The notes: a model not told the origin generated them from the sequence alone. Shown: positions 8,546 to 17,394, counted from the first letter of the stretch. The stretch is DNA of 64,000 nt from Sva-07 sp963716095 (GCA_963716095.1 CAVQSV010000018.1:496001-560000), one strand, 5' to 3'. Numbers and translations: made by a program.

Positions 8546-8563
8546 AAACGACAGCCGCCCACT

Positions 8564-8620
8564 CACGTTTGCGTGACGGTTCCGATGACCCGCCTCATCC
8601 GGAATGCACCGCAAACGGAG
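8564..8620. repeat. Interspersed intergenic palindrome, copy 2
   Basis: It starts CACGTTTGCGTGACGG and ends TGCACCGCAAACGGAG, with the inner TCCGATGACC/GCCTCATCCGGA stem. It sits 18 bases from copy 1, forming a pair, and precedes the MFS gene. Confidence 0.75.
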
Positions 8621-8648
8621 TGGGCGGCGGCGCGTACGCTCGCCAGCG

Positions 8649-10007
8649 ATGGCAGCGCTCCGAGCCGGCACTGGCGACGACACCACCCCGCACGAGCATC
8701 GGGGACTCGGCGGCAACTACTTCAAGCTGTTCGGCGCCAGCGCGATCTCGAACCTCGGCGACGGCATCGGCGTCATCGCCTACCCGTGGCTGGCATCTGC
8801 AATCACCCGCAACCCGCTCCTGATCGCGCTGGTCGCGGTCGTGCAACGGCTGCCGTGGCTGCTGTTCTCGCTCCCGGCGGGCGTGATCACCGATCGCCAC
8901 GACCGCCGCCGCCTGATGGTCGGCGCGAACGCGTTGCGAGCCGTCATCACCCTCGCCGTCGCGGTCGTCGTGCTCGCACGCCAGGATGCGCTGCCGGGAC
9001 CCGACGCCGTGGCCGACGCTGCCGCGATCATCTCCACCGACGCTGCGCTGTATCTGCTGGTGTTGGCCGCCACGTTGCTGCTCGGCATGTCCGAGGTGAT
9101 CTACGACAACTCGGCACAGACGTTCATGCCGGCCATCGTCCGCTCCGACGATCTCGAACGGGCGAACGGGCGCCTGTGGAGCATCGAACAGGTCGCCAAC
9201 ACCTTCGTCGGCCCGCCGCTCGCAGCGCTGCTGATCGCCGTGACGTTCTCGCTCCCGTTCTTCGTCGACGCGGCGACGTTCGCGATCTCTGCGGCACTGA
9301 TCTCGCTGATCCGGGTGGCCCCACGTCCAACTGGGGAAACCACCACCGAACGGCAGACCATGGAAGACCGAGCTCGCCGATGGGGTTCGGTGGCTCTGGC
9401 GCCACGACCTGTTGCGCACACTCGCGATCGTGCTCGGGTTGATCAACATGCTCAACACGATGGCGTTCGCCACCTTCGTGCTGTTCGGCCAGGAGGTCCT
9501 CGGGACGAGCCCCACCCAGTTCGCGCTGCTCGGTACCGGCGGCGCCATCGGTGGGATCATCGGTGGGTGGACCGCGTCGTCGATCACCAGCGTCTCGGCG
9601 AGGGCGGTGCACTGGCGCTCACGCTGGCCGGAGGAGGCGCGACGGCGATCGTGATCGGGTTGGCCACCTGGTGGCCGCTCGCCTGGCTGATGTTCATGCT
9701 CTCGACCGTGGTGGTGATCCTGTGGAACGTGATCACGGTGAGCTTCCGACAGCGAGTGATCCCCGACGAACTGCTCGGCCGGGTCAACAGCGTCTACCGG
9801 TTCTTCGGATGGGGCATGATGCCGATCGGCGCCGCCCTCGGCGGGCTGATCGTGGTGGGCACCGATGCCGTCGCCTCGCGCGAACTCGCCCTCCGGATGC
9901 CGTGGCTGGTGTTCGGCGCGGCCTCCTTTCTGCTGCTCATCTATGCCGCCCCCCGCTTGACGACCGCTGCATTCGCTGCCGCCCGGGCCGCCGCCCCACC
10001 AAGCTGA
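8649..10007 (+). pseudogene. MFS transporter (MFS_3/enterobactin-exporter-like), two compensating frameshifts
   Basis: It encodes a 12-helix major facilitator related to the EntS/MFS_3 group. Features are NYFKLFGASAISNLGDGIG at the N terminus, the GVITDRHDRRRLM loop, and GLAT plus RVNSVYRFFGWGMMPIGAALGG near the C terminus. The frame moves by +1 near 9360 (ACCATGGAAG, one extra base expected) and back near 9586-9590 (one base missing). All three segments stay open and conserved, so sequencing error or a very recent lesion is likely. ATG 8649 (MAALRAGTGDD) was chosen. Substrate unknown. Confidence 0.75.
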
Positions 10008-10065
10008 TCGTTCACGCTGATCGATCACGCTGATCGGTCGCGCGGTGGCGGGCCGTCCGTGACAG

Positions 10066-10510
10066 TCAGCGCCGCGCTGCTTCGTAGCGGCTGATGAACT
10101 CCTCCACCGTGACCGCCCCGACCGCTGCGGCGATCGCCTCGGGGAGGAGCTGATCCAGTCCGCTTGAAGCGGACACAACTGCGTCCGACATCGAGCTTCA
10201 CACCCGCCTCGTCGTAGGCAAGCTGGAGCCGTCGGGCATCGGCCTCGGACGCGTACACCGAGTGCAGGTACAGCGCGTAGTGATTTTTCTGCGCAGCGAG
10301 CGCCGCGTACAACAGTGGCTGGCCGTTGTAGGTGTCGGGGTAGCGAGTGAGCGGGATCTCGTAGGCGATCATCCCCCAGTTCATCGTCTCGACGACACCG
10401 TCGGGAAGGTTGGCGAGCACGAGTTCACGAACCTGCTCGACCACCTCCGCACGCTCGCCGGGCAGCTCTGCGAGGTACTCCTCGACGTTGCTCGCCGCAC
10501 TGGACACCAT
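10066..10510 (-). pseudogene. DUF1801 (YdhG-like) protein with one frameshift
   Basis: The family fold (about 120-150 residues) is recognised by ASNVEEYLAELPGERAEVVE, ETMNWGMIAYEIPL, PLLYAALAAQKNHYALYL and DVGRSCVRFKR. After FKR the frame changes near 10157-10161 (one extra base), and the family C terminus LDQLLPEAIAAAV...EEFISRYEA continues in another frame to a TGA at 10066. The family includes the Bacillus iron chaperone Fra, but function is not established for most members. ATG 10510 was used. It is divergent from the PPOX gene. Confidence 0.7.
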
Positions 10511-10564
10511 CACCGCATCGTAGGCATCCGGAACAGACCGAGGTGTCGGAACGTTCGGATGTGC

Positions 10565-10987
10565 ATGCAACTCTCCGACGCCCTCGATTTCGCCCGCGAC
10601 AAGCGCAACGGCATGCTGATCGCCCTCAAGTCCGACGGCCGACCGCAATCGTCGAACATCGCGTACGCCGTCGGCGACGACGACGTGATCCGCATCTCGG
10701 TCACCGATGGGCGAGCCAAGACAGCCAACCTGCGGCGCGATCCGCGGGCATCACTGCACGTCAACCGCGACGACTTCTGGGCCTACGTGGTGATCGAAGC
10801 CGACGTCACCATGCTGCCGACCGCGGCGTCACCCGACGACGCCACGGTGGACGCCTTGGTCGAGTACTACCGAACGGTCGCCGGCGAGCACGACGACTGG
10901 GCCGAGTACCGCCGAGCAATGGTCGACGACCGTCGCCTGCTCCTCGAACTGCACCCCACACACGCCTACGGCATGCTCAACCGTTGA
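10565..10987 (+). CDS. PPOX-class (pyridoxamine-phosphate-oxidase fold) probable F420-dependent protein
   Basis: The 140-residue split beta-barrel starts DALDFARDKRNGMLIALKSDGRPQ, with the typical SDGRPQSSNIAYAV, followed by RISVTDGRAKTANLRRDP and WAYVVIEADVTML. This pattern matches actinobacterial F420- or FMN-dependent reductases of the TIGR03618-like group. The start may be ATG 10559 or 10565. The stop codon lies inside the first arm of a terminator shared with the convergent acyl-CoA dehydrogenase. Confidence 0.8.
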   Translation: MQLSDALDFARDKRNGMLIALKSDGRPQSSNIAYAVGDDDVIRISVTDGRAKTANLRRDPRASLHVNRDDFWAYVVIEADVTMLPTAASPDDATVDALVEYYRTVAGEHDDWAEYRRAMVDDRRLLLELHPTHAYGMLNR

Positions 10988-11019
10988 TCACGCCAGGGGT
11001 CAGACCCCAGACGTGATCA
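10985..11019. terminator. Bidirectional terminator containing both stop codons
   Basis: Outer arms TGATCACG/CGTGATCA enclose an inner GGGGTC-A-GACCCC stem. The outer arm starts with the TGA of the PPOX gene and ends with the TCA (reverse TGA) of the acyl-CoA dehydrogenase. Confidence 0.7.
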
Positions 11020-12342
11020 GGCGTTCTTCGGCAGCTCGCTGAAGGGCACGACCTTGTCCTGGTTCGGTTCCTTCGGCAGGCCGAGGACTCGTTCGCCGAT
11101 GATGTTCTTCTGCACCTGATCGGTGCCGCCGTAGATGGGCGGCGCCTGGGCGAACAACGCCATCTCGGTGACGAAGCCGAGGAACGGATTGCCGGTCGCC
11201 TCGTCGAGCACCTTGCGCTTCTCGCCGTCGTAGGCGTGCAGCATTCCCTGGGGGCCGACGATGCGCAGGCCGAGGTCGCGCTGCAGGCGCACCATGTCGC
11301 TCATCGAGAGCTTGGCGATGTTGCCCATGCCGGCGATCTCGACACCTCTGGCCTTGGCGGCCTTGACACGAAGGTTGTTGATGCGGCCGAGCTGACTCAT
11401 CGTGTAGAGGCGCACGAGGTCCTGGCGGATGGTCGGGTCGGTGTTGACGCCGGCACCCTGGGCCAGATTGATCATCATCTTGGAGGTGTCGCGGAAGTTC
11501 GCGCCTCCGCCGCTCGTCGACGGCTTGCCGGGCGAGCGCACGTAGTCGCCGGCGCGCGTGTCGAGTTGCCCGCCGACCGTGCCGGGGATCGCGGCGCTCG
11601 CCGAGCTGCTGCCGCCGCCGGCACCGAGGCCGGCGCGTTCATGGGCGAGCGTGGTGTTCGCCACGGCCCAGCCGTTGTTGAGCCCGCCGATCATCGCATC
11701 GGCCGGGACACGAACCTCGGACATGAACACCTCGTTGAACAGCGCTCGCCCGGTGAGCTCCTTGAGCGGACGAACATCGACGCCGTCCTGATGCATGTCC
11801 ATCGCGAAGTAGGTGATGCCCTGGTGCTTGGGGACGTCGGAGTTGGTCCGGGCGATCAACATGCCGAGGTCCGCGTAGTGGCCACCGGAGGTCCACACCT
11901 TCTGTCCGTTGACGATGTACTCCTCGCCGTCGAGCATCGCTTTGGCCTGCAGGCCGGCGAGGTCGGAGCCGGCGCCGGGCTCGCTGAACAGCTGACACCA
12001 CGCGCGTTGTCCGGTGACGATGTCGCGGACGTAGCGCTCGATCTGTTCCGGGGTGCCGTGGGTGGCGATCGTCGGGGCAGCCAGGAGCAGACCGAGGCCG
12101 CCCGGGGCGCCGAGCGCGCCGAACTCGGCGATCGTGTTGGCGACGAGCACGGCGTCGCCGCGCGACAGACCGCGGCCGTAGGCGTTCTCGGGCAGTGTGG
12201 GTGCCGACCAGCCGGCGAGGCCGAGGCGTTCCCACCACTGCGCCACGGTGAGGTCGGGGTCCCAGTTCTCCTCGAGCCAGGCCCGCACCTCGTCGACGAC
12301 GTCGTTGCTGGCCGATGCGGGGCGTTCGGTGGTGTCCGTCAT
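11017..12342 (-). CDS. Acyl-CoA dehydrogenase family protein
   Basis: This FAD flavoenzyme of 441 residues belongs to the acyl-CoA dehydrogenase superfamily. It has QLFSEPGAGSDLAGLQ, VNGQKVWTSGGHYADLGMLIART, and the C-terminal IYGGTDQVQKNIIGERVLGLP. The usual catalytic-Glu region is present but poorly diagnostic. It is longer than the classical 380-residue form because of an insert around residues 245-275 rich in Gly, Ser and Ala. Likely role: beta-oxidation or degradation of steroid- or terpenoid-type acyl-CoA. Start ATG 12342 (MTDTTERP) or 12348. Confidence 0.88.
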   Translation of the reverse strand: MTDTTERPASASNDVVDEVRAWLEENWDPDLTVAQWWERLGLAGWSAPTLPENAYGRGLSRGDAVLVANTIAEFGALGAPGGLGLLLAAPTIATHGTPEQIERYVRDIVTGQRAWCQLFSEPGAGSDLAGLQAKAMLDGEEYIVNGQKVWTSGGHYADLGMLIARTNSDVPKHQGITYFAMDMHQDGVDVRPLKELTGRALFNEVFMSEVRVPADAMIGGLNNGWAVANTTLAHERAGLGAGGGSSSASAAIPGTVGGQLDTRAGDYVRSPGKPSTSGGGANFRDTSKMMINLAQGAGVNTDPTIRQDLVRLYTMSQLGRINNLRVKAAKARGVEIAGMGNIAKLSMSDMVRLQRDLGLRIVGPQGMLHAYDGEKRKVLDEATGNPFLGFVTEMALFAQAPPIYGGTDQVQKNIIGERVLGLPKEPNQDKVVPFSELPKNA

Positions 12343-12395
12343 CCCCACAGCATCGCCGATGGAGCTCGTCGATTCCGCACCGAACGCACCGTCGT

Positions 12396-12447
12396 CGTTT
12401 GCGTTGCGGTTCCGATGGCACGGGTCGTCAGAAATGCAACACGAACG
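12396..12447. repeat. Interspersed intergenic palindrome, copy 3 (degenerate)
   Basis: It starts CGTTTGCGTTGCGGTTCCGA and ends AATGCAACACGAACG. The outer ends match the family but the centre pairs poorly, so this copy looks decayed. It lies just upstream of the PadR promoter. Confidence 0.65.
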
Positions 12448-12452
12448 AGGGG

Positions 12453-12509
12453 TTGCATCGGTATCGATATGTCGCTACAGTATCGATATGTCGTTAACGA
12501 CTTCGATAC
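12453..12509 (+). promoter_or_regulatory. padR-like promoter with overlapping operator
   Basis: TTGCAT (12453-12458), a 17-base spacer and TACAGT (12476-12481) form a promoter. Two direct copies of TATCGATATGTCG lie at 12462-12474 and 12481-12493, 19 bases apart. The second is the left half of an imperfect palindrome (12480-12509) centred on GTCGTTAACGAC with GTATCG/CGATAC ends. Overlap with the -10 fits autorepression by the PadR-type product. Confidence 0.6.
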
Positions 12510-12537
12510 CCATCGAACATCCGACAGGAGCAACAAC

Positions 12538-13170
12538 ATGAACGACGAATACACCCACATCACGATCAACACCGACTCCCCGACGTCCACGCGGCGACGG
12601 GGCCGACGCAACGGAGGCAACATGCACGCACACTTCGCCGAACACGAACGAGGCGGTCGAGGTGGCCGCAGCGGAGGCGGCCGCCACCGTGCCCGCCGCG
12701 GCGCAGTCCGCTTGGCGATTCTGACCCTGCTCGACGAACGGCCGATGCACGGCTACGAGCTGATCACCGAACTCGAGACCCGAAGCGAAGGCCGCTGGCG
12801 ACCGAGCCCCGGCGCCATGTATCCGGCGCTCGAGAAGATGGAGGCCCATGGCGCAGTCACCTCGACCGACGCCGACGGCAAGCGCCAGTACGCACTCACC
12901 GAACACGGCCGGCAGATGCTCGCCGAGATCCGCGAGGCGCAGAGCGACGACACCGACGAGCCGTGGAACCAGTCGGGCACCAGCGGTCGCGGCGATCTGC
13001 GACGGCTGATGTCGGAACTCGGCGGACAGGTACGCCAGGTCGGCCGGTTCGGCTCGGACGAACAGCGCGCTGCTGCGATCGTCGTGCTCGACGATGCCAA
13101 GCGCAAGCTCTACGAAGTCCTCGCACGCCCCGCAGCGTCGACGGACTCCACCGACGACACCACCACCTGA
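12538..13170 (+). CDS. PadR-family transcriptional regulator
   Basis: The 210-residue protein has a low-complexity basic Gly/Arg/His N-terminal tail (to about residue 55). The PadR winged helix then follows: RLAILTLLDERPMHGYELITEL, WRPSPGAMYPALEKMEAHG and KRQYALTEHGRQML. The C-terminal helices probably form the dimer interface. GGAG lies 8 bases before ATG 12538. PadR proteins often control drug efflux or stress genes; here the clearest visible target is its own promoter. The cyclase gene starts 120 bases downstream on the same strand and may be co-transcribed. Confidence 0.9.
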   Translation: MNDEYTHITINTDSPTSTRRRGRRNGGNMHAHFAEHERGGRGGRSGGGRHRARRGAVRLAILTLLDERPMHGYELITELETRSEGRWRPSPGAMYPALEKMEAHGAVTSTDADGKRQYALTEHGRQMLAEIREAQSDDTDEPWNQSGTSGRGDLRRLMSELGGQVRQVGRFGSDEQRAAAIVVLDDAKRKLYEVLARPAASTDSTDDTTT

Positions 13171-13290
13171 ACCAGCCGCCCCCGCCGGTCGCTCGCCGCG
13201 CGGTCGACCCGAAATCCCCGTCCAGCCGTGGTGAATTCACGACTAGTGTCACCACCACGCACCGAAGCCGCCACGGTGAGGAGTACGGAG

Positions 13291-15870
13291 ATGGCAAAGG
13301 GGTTGCCCTCGGGAACGGTCACTTTCCTGTTCACCGACATCGAGGGAAGCACGCGCCTCGTGCGCGACCTCGGCGACGCCTACAGCGACCTGCTCGACCA
13401 GCACCATCGCCTGTTGCGCGAGGTGTGGACACGCCATCGGGGCGTCGAGGTGCTCACCGAGGGCGACGCGTTCTTCGTCGCATTCGCGAGCGCCGCCGAT
13501 GCGCTGGCCGCAACGGTCGACGCCCAGCGCGCGCTCGCGGCGGCGACGTGGCCGACCGACTCGCCGCTCCGTGTGCGGATGGGCCTCCACGTCGGCTACG
13601 CGAAGCCGGTCGACGACGACTATCGGGCACTCGCCGTGCACCAAGCGGCGCGGGTGGTCGACGCGGCGAACGGCGGCCAGATCTATGCGACGGCCGACGT
13701 GGTCGAGCTGCGCGGCGGCGCCCCGGTGGACATCACGAACCTCGGCCACTACCGCGTCCGTGACTTCGACGAGCCGATCGAGCTGTTCCAGGTGACTACC
13801 ACCGACCTCGAGCTCGACGATCGTCCGCCCCGCGTCCGCCCGGCCGACAGCCACAACCTGGTGCGGCCGGGAACGTCGATGATCAACCGCGTCGCCGAAC
13901 TGGCAGAGCTCGCCGCGGCGGCGACCCCCGGGACGTTGGTGACGGTCCTCGGTCCGGGGGGAACCGGCAAGACGAGGTTGTCCGTCGAGGTCGGCCTCGA
14001 TGTGGTCGAGCGGTGGCCCGACGGCGTCTGGTTCGTCGACCTCGCACCGCTCACGGCGGGTGCGGTCGTCCCGATGGCGATCGCCGACGCGATCGGGGCG
14101 CCGTCGACTCCTGGCAACGACGCGCTCACCGACGTGCTCGCCCATCTGCAAGAGCGCACCATGCTGGTGATCCTCGACAACTGCGAGCACCTCGTCGACG
14201 CCGTGTCGCTGTTGGTCGGCCAGCTGCTCGCGGCGTCCCCGGGTCTCGGCGTGCTCGCGACGAGCCGGATTCCGTTGGGTTTGATCGGCGAGTCGCTCCA
14301 CCGGCTCGCCCCGCTCGACACGGCGGACATCGAGGCCGATGCGGTTCGATTGTTCCTCGACCGCAGCGATCTCGGCGATCAGGTCGATCTCGACGCCGTG
14401 GTCGGCCTGTGCAGGGCCGTGGACGGTCTCCCGCTCGCCATCGAGCTCGCGGCGACGCGGGCCCACCTCCTGACCCCAGCAGAGATGACCGAGCGCATGC
14501 GCAACAACGTCTCGGTGGTCTCGACCCGCGACCCCACACTGCCCGACCGGCAGCGCAGCCTCGACCGACTGCTCGACTGGAGCCTCGACCTGCTGAGCCC
14601 CGACGAGCTGCTCGTGCTCCGCCGTCTCGCGGTCGTCGCCGACGGCTTCGACGTGGCGCTCGCCGAATCGGTCGCGGGCGACGAACGGGTGCCCGTGAAC
14701 CGGGTGCCCGAGCTGGTCTGGACGCTGATCGATGCGTCGCTGGTCGGGCGCGAGGTGGCCGCAGGAACCTCCCGGTACCGGCTGCTCGGCACGGTGCGGT
14801 CGTATGTGCTCGAGTCCGCCGATGCCGCCGACCTCACCGCCGCCCGCCACCGCCTCGCCGCCGCCCTGATCGATGCGCTGGGCCCGCAACGGCCGGCGTC
14901 GCAAGGGTGGGTGACCGCGATGGGCATCGAGCTGGAGAACGTGCGGGCGGTGGTCGACGAACCGACGACCGACGACCGAGTCGCCCGGTCGTTGGCGTGG
15001 TCGATCGCCCAGTACCACGACATCACGTCGTCGTATCGCTCGGGGATCGCCGAGATCACCCGGTGCGTCGAACGTCGCCCCGAACCCGGCCCCGAGCTGG
15101 TGGCACTGCTGTCGATGCAGGCCGACCTGCATCTCCGCCTCGGCGAAGTCGACGAGGCGGCGGCAATCATCGAGCGAGCAGTCGCGCTCGCCGAGGAGGC
15201 GGGCCGACCGGTGTGGGACGACACCGGGGTCGCGCGGACGCGGGGCGAAATCGCGTTGCGCCGCGACGACCCGGCCGAGGCGATCCGTCTCGCGGAGGAG
15301 GCGCTGACGATCGGGCCGGCGACACCGCGGGGCGAGGCCCGCATCTGGAACCTGATGGCGATCGCGCGATACACGCTCGACGACCGCCCGAGAATGTCGG
15401 AAGCGCTCGACAACTGCCTTCGCGCAGAGGAGGCGGCCGGCCTCGAGTCGTTCCTCGCCACCACACACGGCAATTACGCCGAAGCGTTGATATCGCTCGG
15501 CGACCCTGAGGGAGGCGCACGCCATCAGCTCGAGGCCTTGGAGCTCGCACGCTCGCTCGGACAGGTGACGCTGGTCGCGTTCTCCCACATGATCGCCGCT
15601 CGCTTCGCGCTCGAGGACGGAGATGCCACCGACGCGGTGCAGCTGCAGACGGCAGCCGACGCGATCCTGGCCCACCAGGGGTACCAGCTGTACACCGCGG
15701 ACGAGGAGCAGCGCACGTCGTTGCTTGAGTCGGCCAGGTCGGTACTGGGCGCCGAGGGCTTCGCCCGCGCCGCTGCGACGGAGGCATCGAACAACCCGGA
15801 ACAGATCGCCGACCTGACCGAATCGATCCTGCGGCGCCGGGCCACGGCGCCGTTGACCACAGGAGGGTGA
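13291..15870 (+). CDS. Class III nucleotidyl cyclase - STAND ATPase - TPR protein
   Basis: The 859-residue protein has three parts. Residues about 8-180 form a class III cyclase homology domain: FLFTDIEGSTRLV holds a metal-binding Asp, TEGDAFFVAF stands where active enzymes have GDG, and RMGLHVG follows. Residues about 200-560 form a STAND/AP-ATPase: Walker A GPGGTGKT near 221-228, Walker B MLVILDNCEHL near 291, and the sensor ATSRIPLG. Residues about 600-840 are helical TPR-like repeats. It lacks the C-terminal LuxR helix-turn-helix of MalT-type relatives. GAGGAG lies 8 bases before ATG 13291. Its 3' end carries AGGAGGG for the next gene, a subtilase, so the two should be made together. Confidence 0.88.
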   Translation: MAKGLPSGTVTFLFTDIEGSTRLVRDLGDAYSDLLDQHHRLLREVWTRHRGVEVLTEGDAFFVAFASAADALAATVDAQRALAAATWPTDSPLRVRMGLHVGYAKPVDDDYRALAVHQAARVVDAANGGQIYATADVVELRGGAPVDITNLGHYRVRDFDEPIELFQVTTTDLELDDRPPRVRPADSHNLVRPGTSMINRVAELAELAAAATPGTLVTVLGPGGTGKTRLSVEVGLDVVERWPDGVWFVDLAPLTAGAVVPMAIADAIGAPSTPGNDALTDVLAHLQERTMLVILDNCEHLVDAVSLLVGQLLAASPGLGVLATSRIPLGLIGESLHRLAPLDTADIEADAVRLFLDRSDLGDQVDLDAVVGLCRAVDGLPLAIELAATRAHLLTPAEMTERMRNNVSVVSTRDPTLPDRQRSLDRLLDWSLDLLSPDELLVLRRLAVVADGFDVALAESVAGDERVPVNRVPELVWTLIDASLVGREVAAGTSRYRLLGTVRSYVLESADAADLTAARHRLAAALIDALGPQRPASQGWVTAMGIELENVRAVVDEPTTDDRVARSLAWSIAQYHDITSSYRSGIAEITRCVERRPEPGPELVALLSMQADLHLRLGEVDEAAAIIERAVALAEEAGRPVWDDTGVARTRGEIALRRDDPAEAIRLAEEALTIGPATPRGEARIWNLMAIARYTLDDRPRMSEALDNCLRAEEAAGLESFLATTHGNYAEALISLGDPEGGARHQLEALELARSLGQVTLVAFSHMIAARFALEDGDATDAVQLQTAADAILAHQGYQLYTADEEQRTSLLESARSVLGAEGFARAAATEASNNPEQIADLTESILRRRATAPLTTGG

Positions 15871-15873
15871 CCA

Positions 15874-17319
15874 ATGTCCGACGATCCGACCGTGTACCCA
15901 ACCGACGAACCACGCCGCCGACGGCGCCCGTACCGCAACCGCGTCGCCGTGCTGCCGGGCGACCCGCCGATCGCCTACCGACCCGGAGTGGTGCTCGTCG
16001 ACCAGGAGACGCTCGACGCGCTCGTCTACGCCGGGGTGATCGACCCGGACGAGGCCGTCATCGACGCGGTGTTCACCGCCACCGGTGACGACGGCGAGCT
16101 GATCGGCGAGTTGCCGCCGTTCGGGCAGTGGCACCGGATCAGCGGCGTCGCCGACGCACCGCAGCTCGTCGAGCAGATCCAGGACGTGGGCCTGACCGGC
16201 CAACTCGACCTCGTGTACTTCGCGAACGACGGCGACTGCTGCGGCTGCCCGCCCCACCCGGCGCTGGCCGCCGACTACGCCGCCGACCCGTGGCGAGCCA
16301 ACCCGTGGCGAGCGAACCCGTGGAGAGCCAATCCGTGGAGAGCGAACCCGTGGAGAGCCAACTCGTGGAGCGCGAACCCGTGGCGGGCGAACGCTGAGGA
16401 GTTGAACGTCGTGGCGACCGGCAAACCGCCGACGAGTTCGGTGATGCCCGCACCCAATCGGTCGCTCCCCGAGCGGCCCGGGCACCCGTCGGGTCAGCCG
16501 TCGAACGGCGTGAAGATCGGCGTCCTCGACAGCGGGCTCGCCGGCGGCTGGAAGAACACCTCCGGACTCCGACCGGATCTGCTCGGGCTCGGCCCAGCCG
16601 ACCTCGAGCGGATCTCCGGCCCGGCCGATCTCCCGTCGGCGCCGATGGGCAATCACCCCGCCGACAACTACCTCGATCCCGTCGCCGGGCACGGAACGTT
16701 CATCGCCGGGATCATCGAGCAGCTCACGCCGGGCTGCGAGATCCGCGTCGAGGACGTGTTCGAACCCGAGGGCGACGTCGACACGTTCGAACTCGCGGTG
16801 TGGCTGTGGTGGCTGATGTCGACCGCCGAGCCGCAGATCGTCAACTTCTCCTTCGGCGGCACCGGTCGCGGCATCCTCTTCGAGTGGCTGATCGAGCTGT
16901 ACCACGACCTCGCCGATGTGGTGTTCGTCGCGGCTGCGGGCAACGAGGGGTCGTGCGTCGAGCAGTACCCCGCCGCGCTCGACTCGGTGATCGGCGTCGC
17001 CGGGCTCGGCCCGACCGGGCCGGCCGAGTGGTCGAACTACGGCCCCTGGGTGGATGCGTGTGCGCCGGGCACCGACCTGACGAGTTCGTTCTTCGCCTGG
17101 TTCGACGGCGATCTGCCGCGGATCAACGGCATCGACTCCGACGACTTCGAGCAGTGGGCCACGTGGACGGGAACCTCGTTCGCCGCGCCGGTCGTCGTCG
17201 CCGCACTCGCACGGGAGATGGTGACCACCAACTGCACGGCGAACGAGGCGGTCGAACGGGTGGTGCGTGCGCCGCACCTCGCCCGCCTGCCTGGCATGGG
17301 CACGATCGTCAACTTCTGA
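15874..17319 (+). CDS. S8 subtilase with seven PWRAN pentapeptide repeats
   Basis: The 481-residue protease has no signal peptide or membrane helix, so it is predicted cytosolic. The catalytic triad is complete: Asp219 in GVLDSGLAG, His273 in AGHGTFIAG, Ser435 in TGTSFAAPVV, with oxyanion Asn357 in AAAGNEG. Residues 1-138 form a non-catalytic region ending in a Cys-rich GDCCGCPPHP. Residues 139-173 are seven tandem units of (P/S)W(R/S)AN, then a linker before the protease. The start is 3 bases after the cyclase-STAND stop, with AGGAGGG overlapping that gene's end: a coupled pair. Proteases beside STAND ATPases are often their effectors; that role is inferred here. Confidence 0.9.
   Translation: MSDDPTVYPTDEPRRRRRPYRNRVAVLPGDPPIAYRPGVVLVDQETLDALVYAGVIDPDEAVIDAVFTATGDDGELIGELPPFGQWHRISGVADAPQLVEQIQDVGLTGQLDLVYFANDGDCCGCPPHPALAADYAADPWRANPWRANPWRANPWRANPWRANSWSANPWRANAEELNVVATGKPPTSSVMPAPNRSLPERPGHPSGQPSNGVKIGVLDSGLAGGWKNTSGLRPDLLGLGPADLERISGPADLPSAPMGNHPADNYLDPVAGHGTFIAGIIEQLTPGCEIRVEDVFEPEGDVDTFELAVWLWWLMSTAEPQIVNFSFGGTGRGILFEWLIELYHDLADVVFVAAAGNEGSCVEQYPAALDSVIGVAGLGPTGPAEWSNYGPWVDACAPGTDLTSSFFAWFDGDLPRINGIDSDDFEQWATWTGTSFAAPVVVAALAREMVTTNCTANEAVERVVRAPHLARLPGMGTIVNF
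16288..16392 (+). repeat. Seven-unit 15-bp tandem repeat encoding PWRAN
   Basis: Units encode PWRAN five times, SWSAN once, PWRAN once. Arg codons vary (CGA, CGA, AGA, AGA, AGA, then CGG), while the Ala codon alternates GCC/GCG through the first six units. The alternation points to growth by 30-bp duplications; the synonymous changes with a kept peptide indicate protein-level constraint. Confidence 0.9.
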
Positions 17320-17394
17320 GCCGCTCTCCCGCCCCGCCGAGCAGCATCGACACCGACAGCGCCCCTGAACCACCCACCGCCACCAACCGCTCGA

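Noticed and set aside
8320..8562. Minus-strand frame with a run of nine Trp
   Set aside because: It is simply translation of the (CCA)9 microsatellite on the opposite strand; no ribosome binding site or family support.
16275..16457. Minus-strand repeat peptide (ALHGF units)
   Set aside because: Antisense of the PWRAN array; the plus-strand frame has synonymous variation and a conserved peptide.
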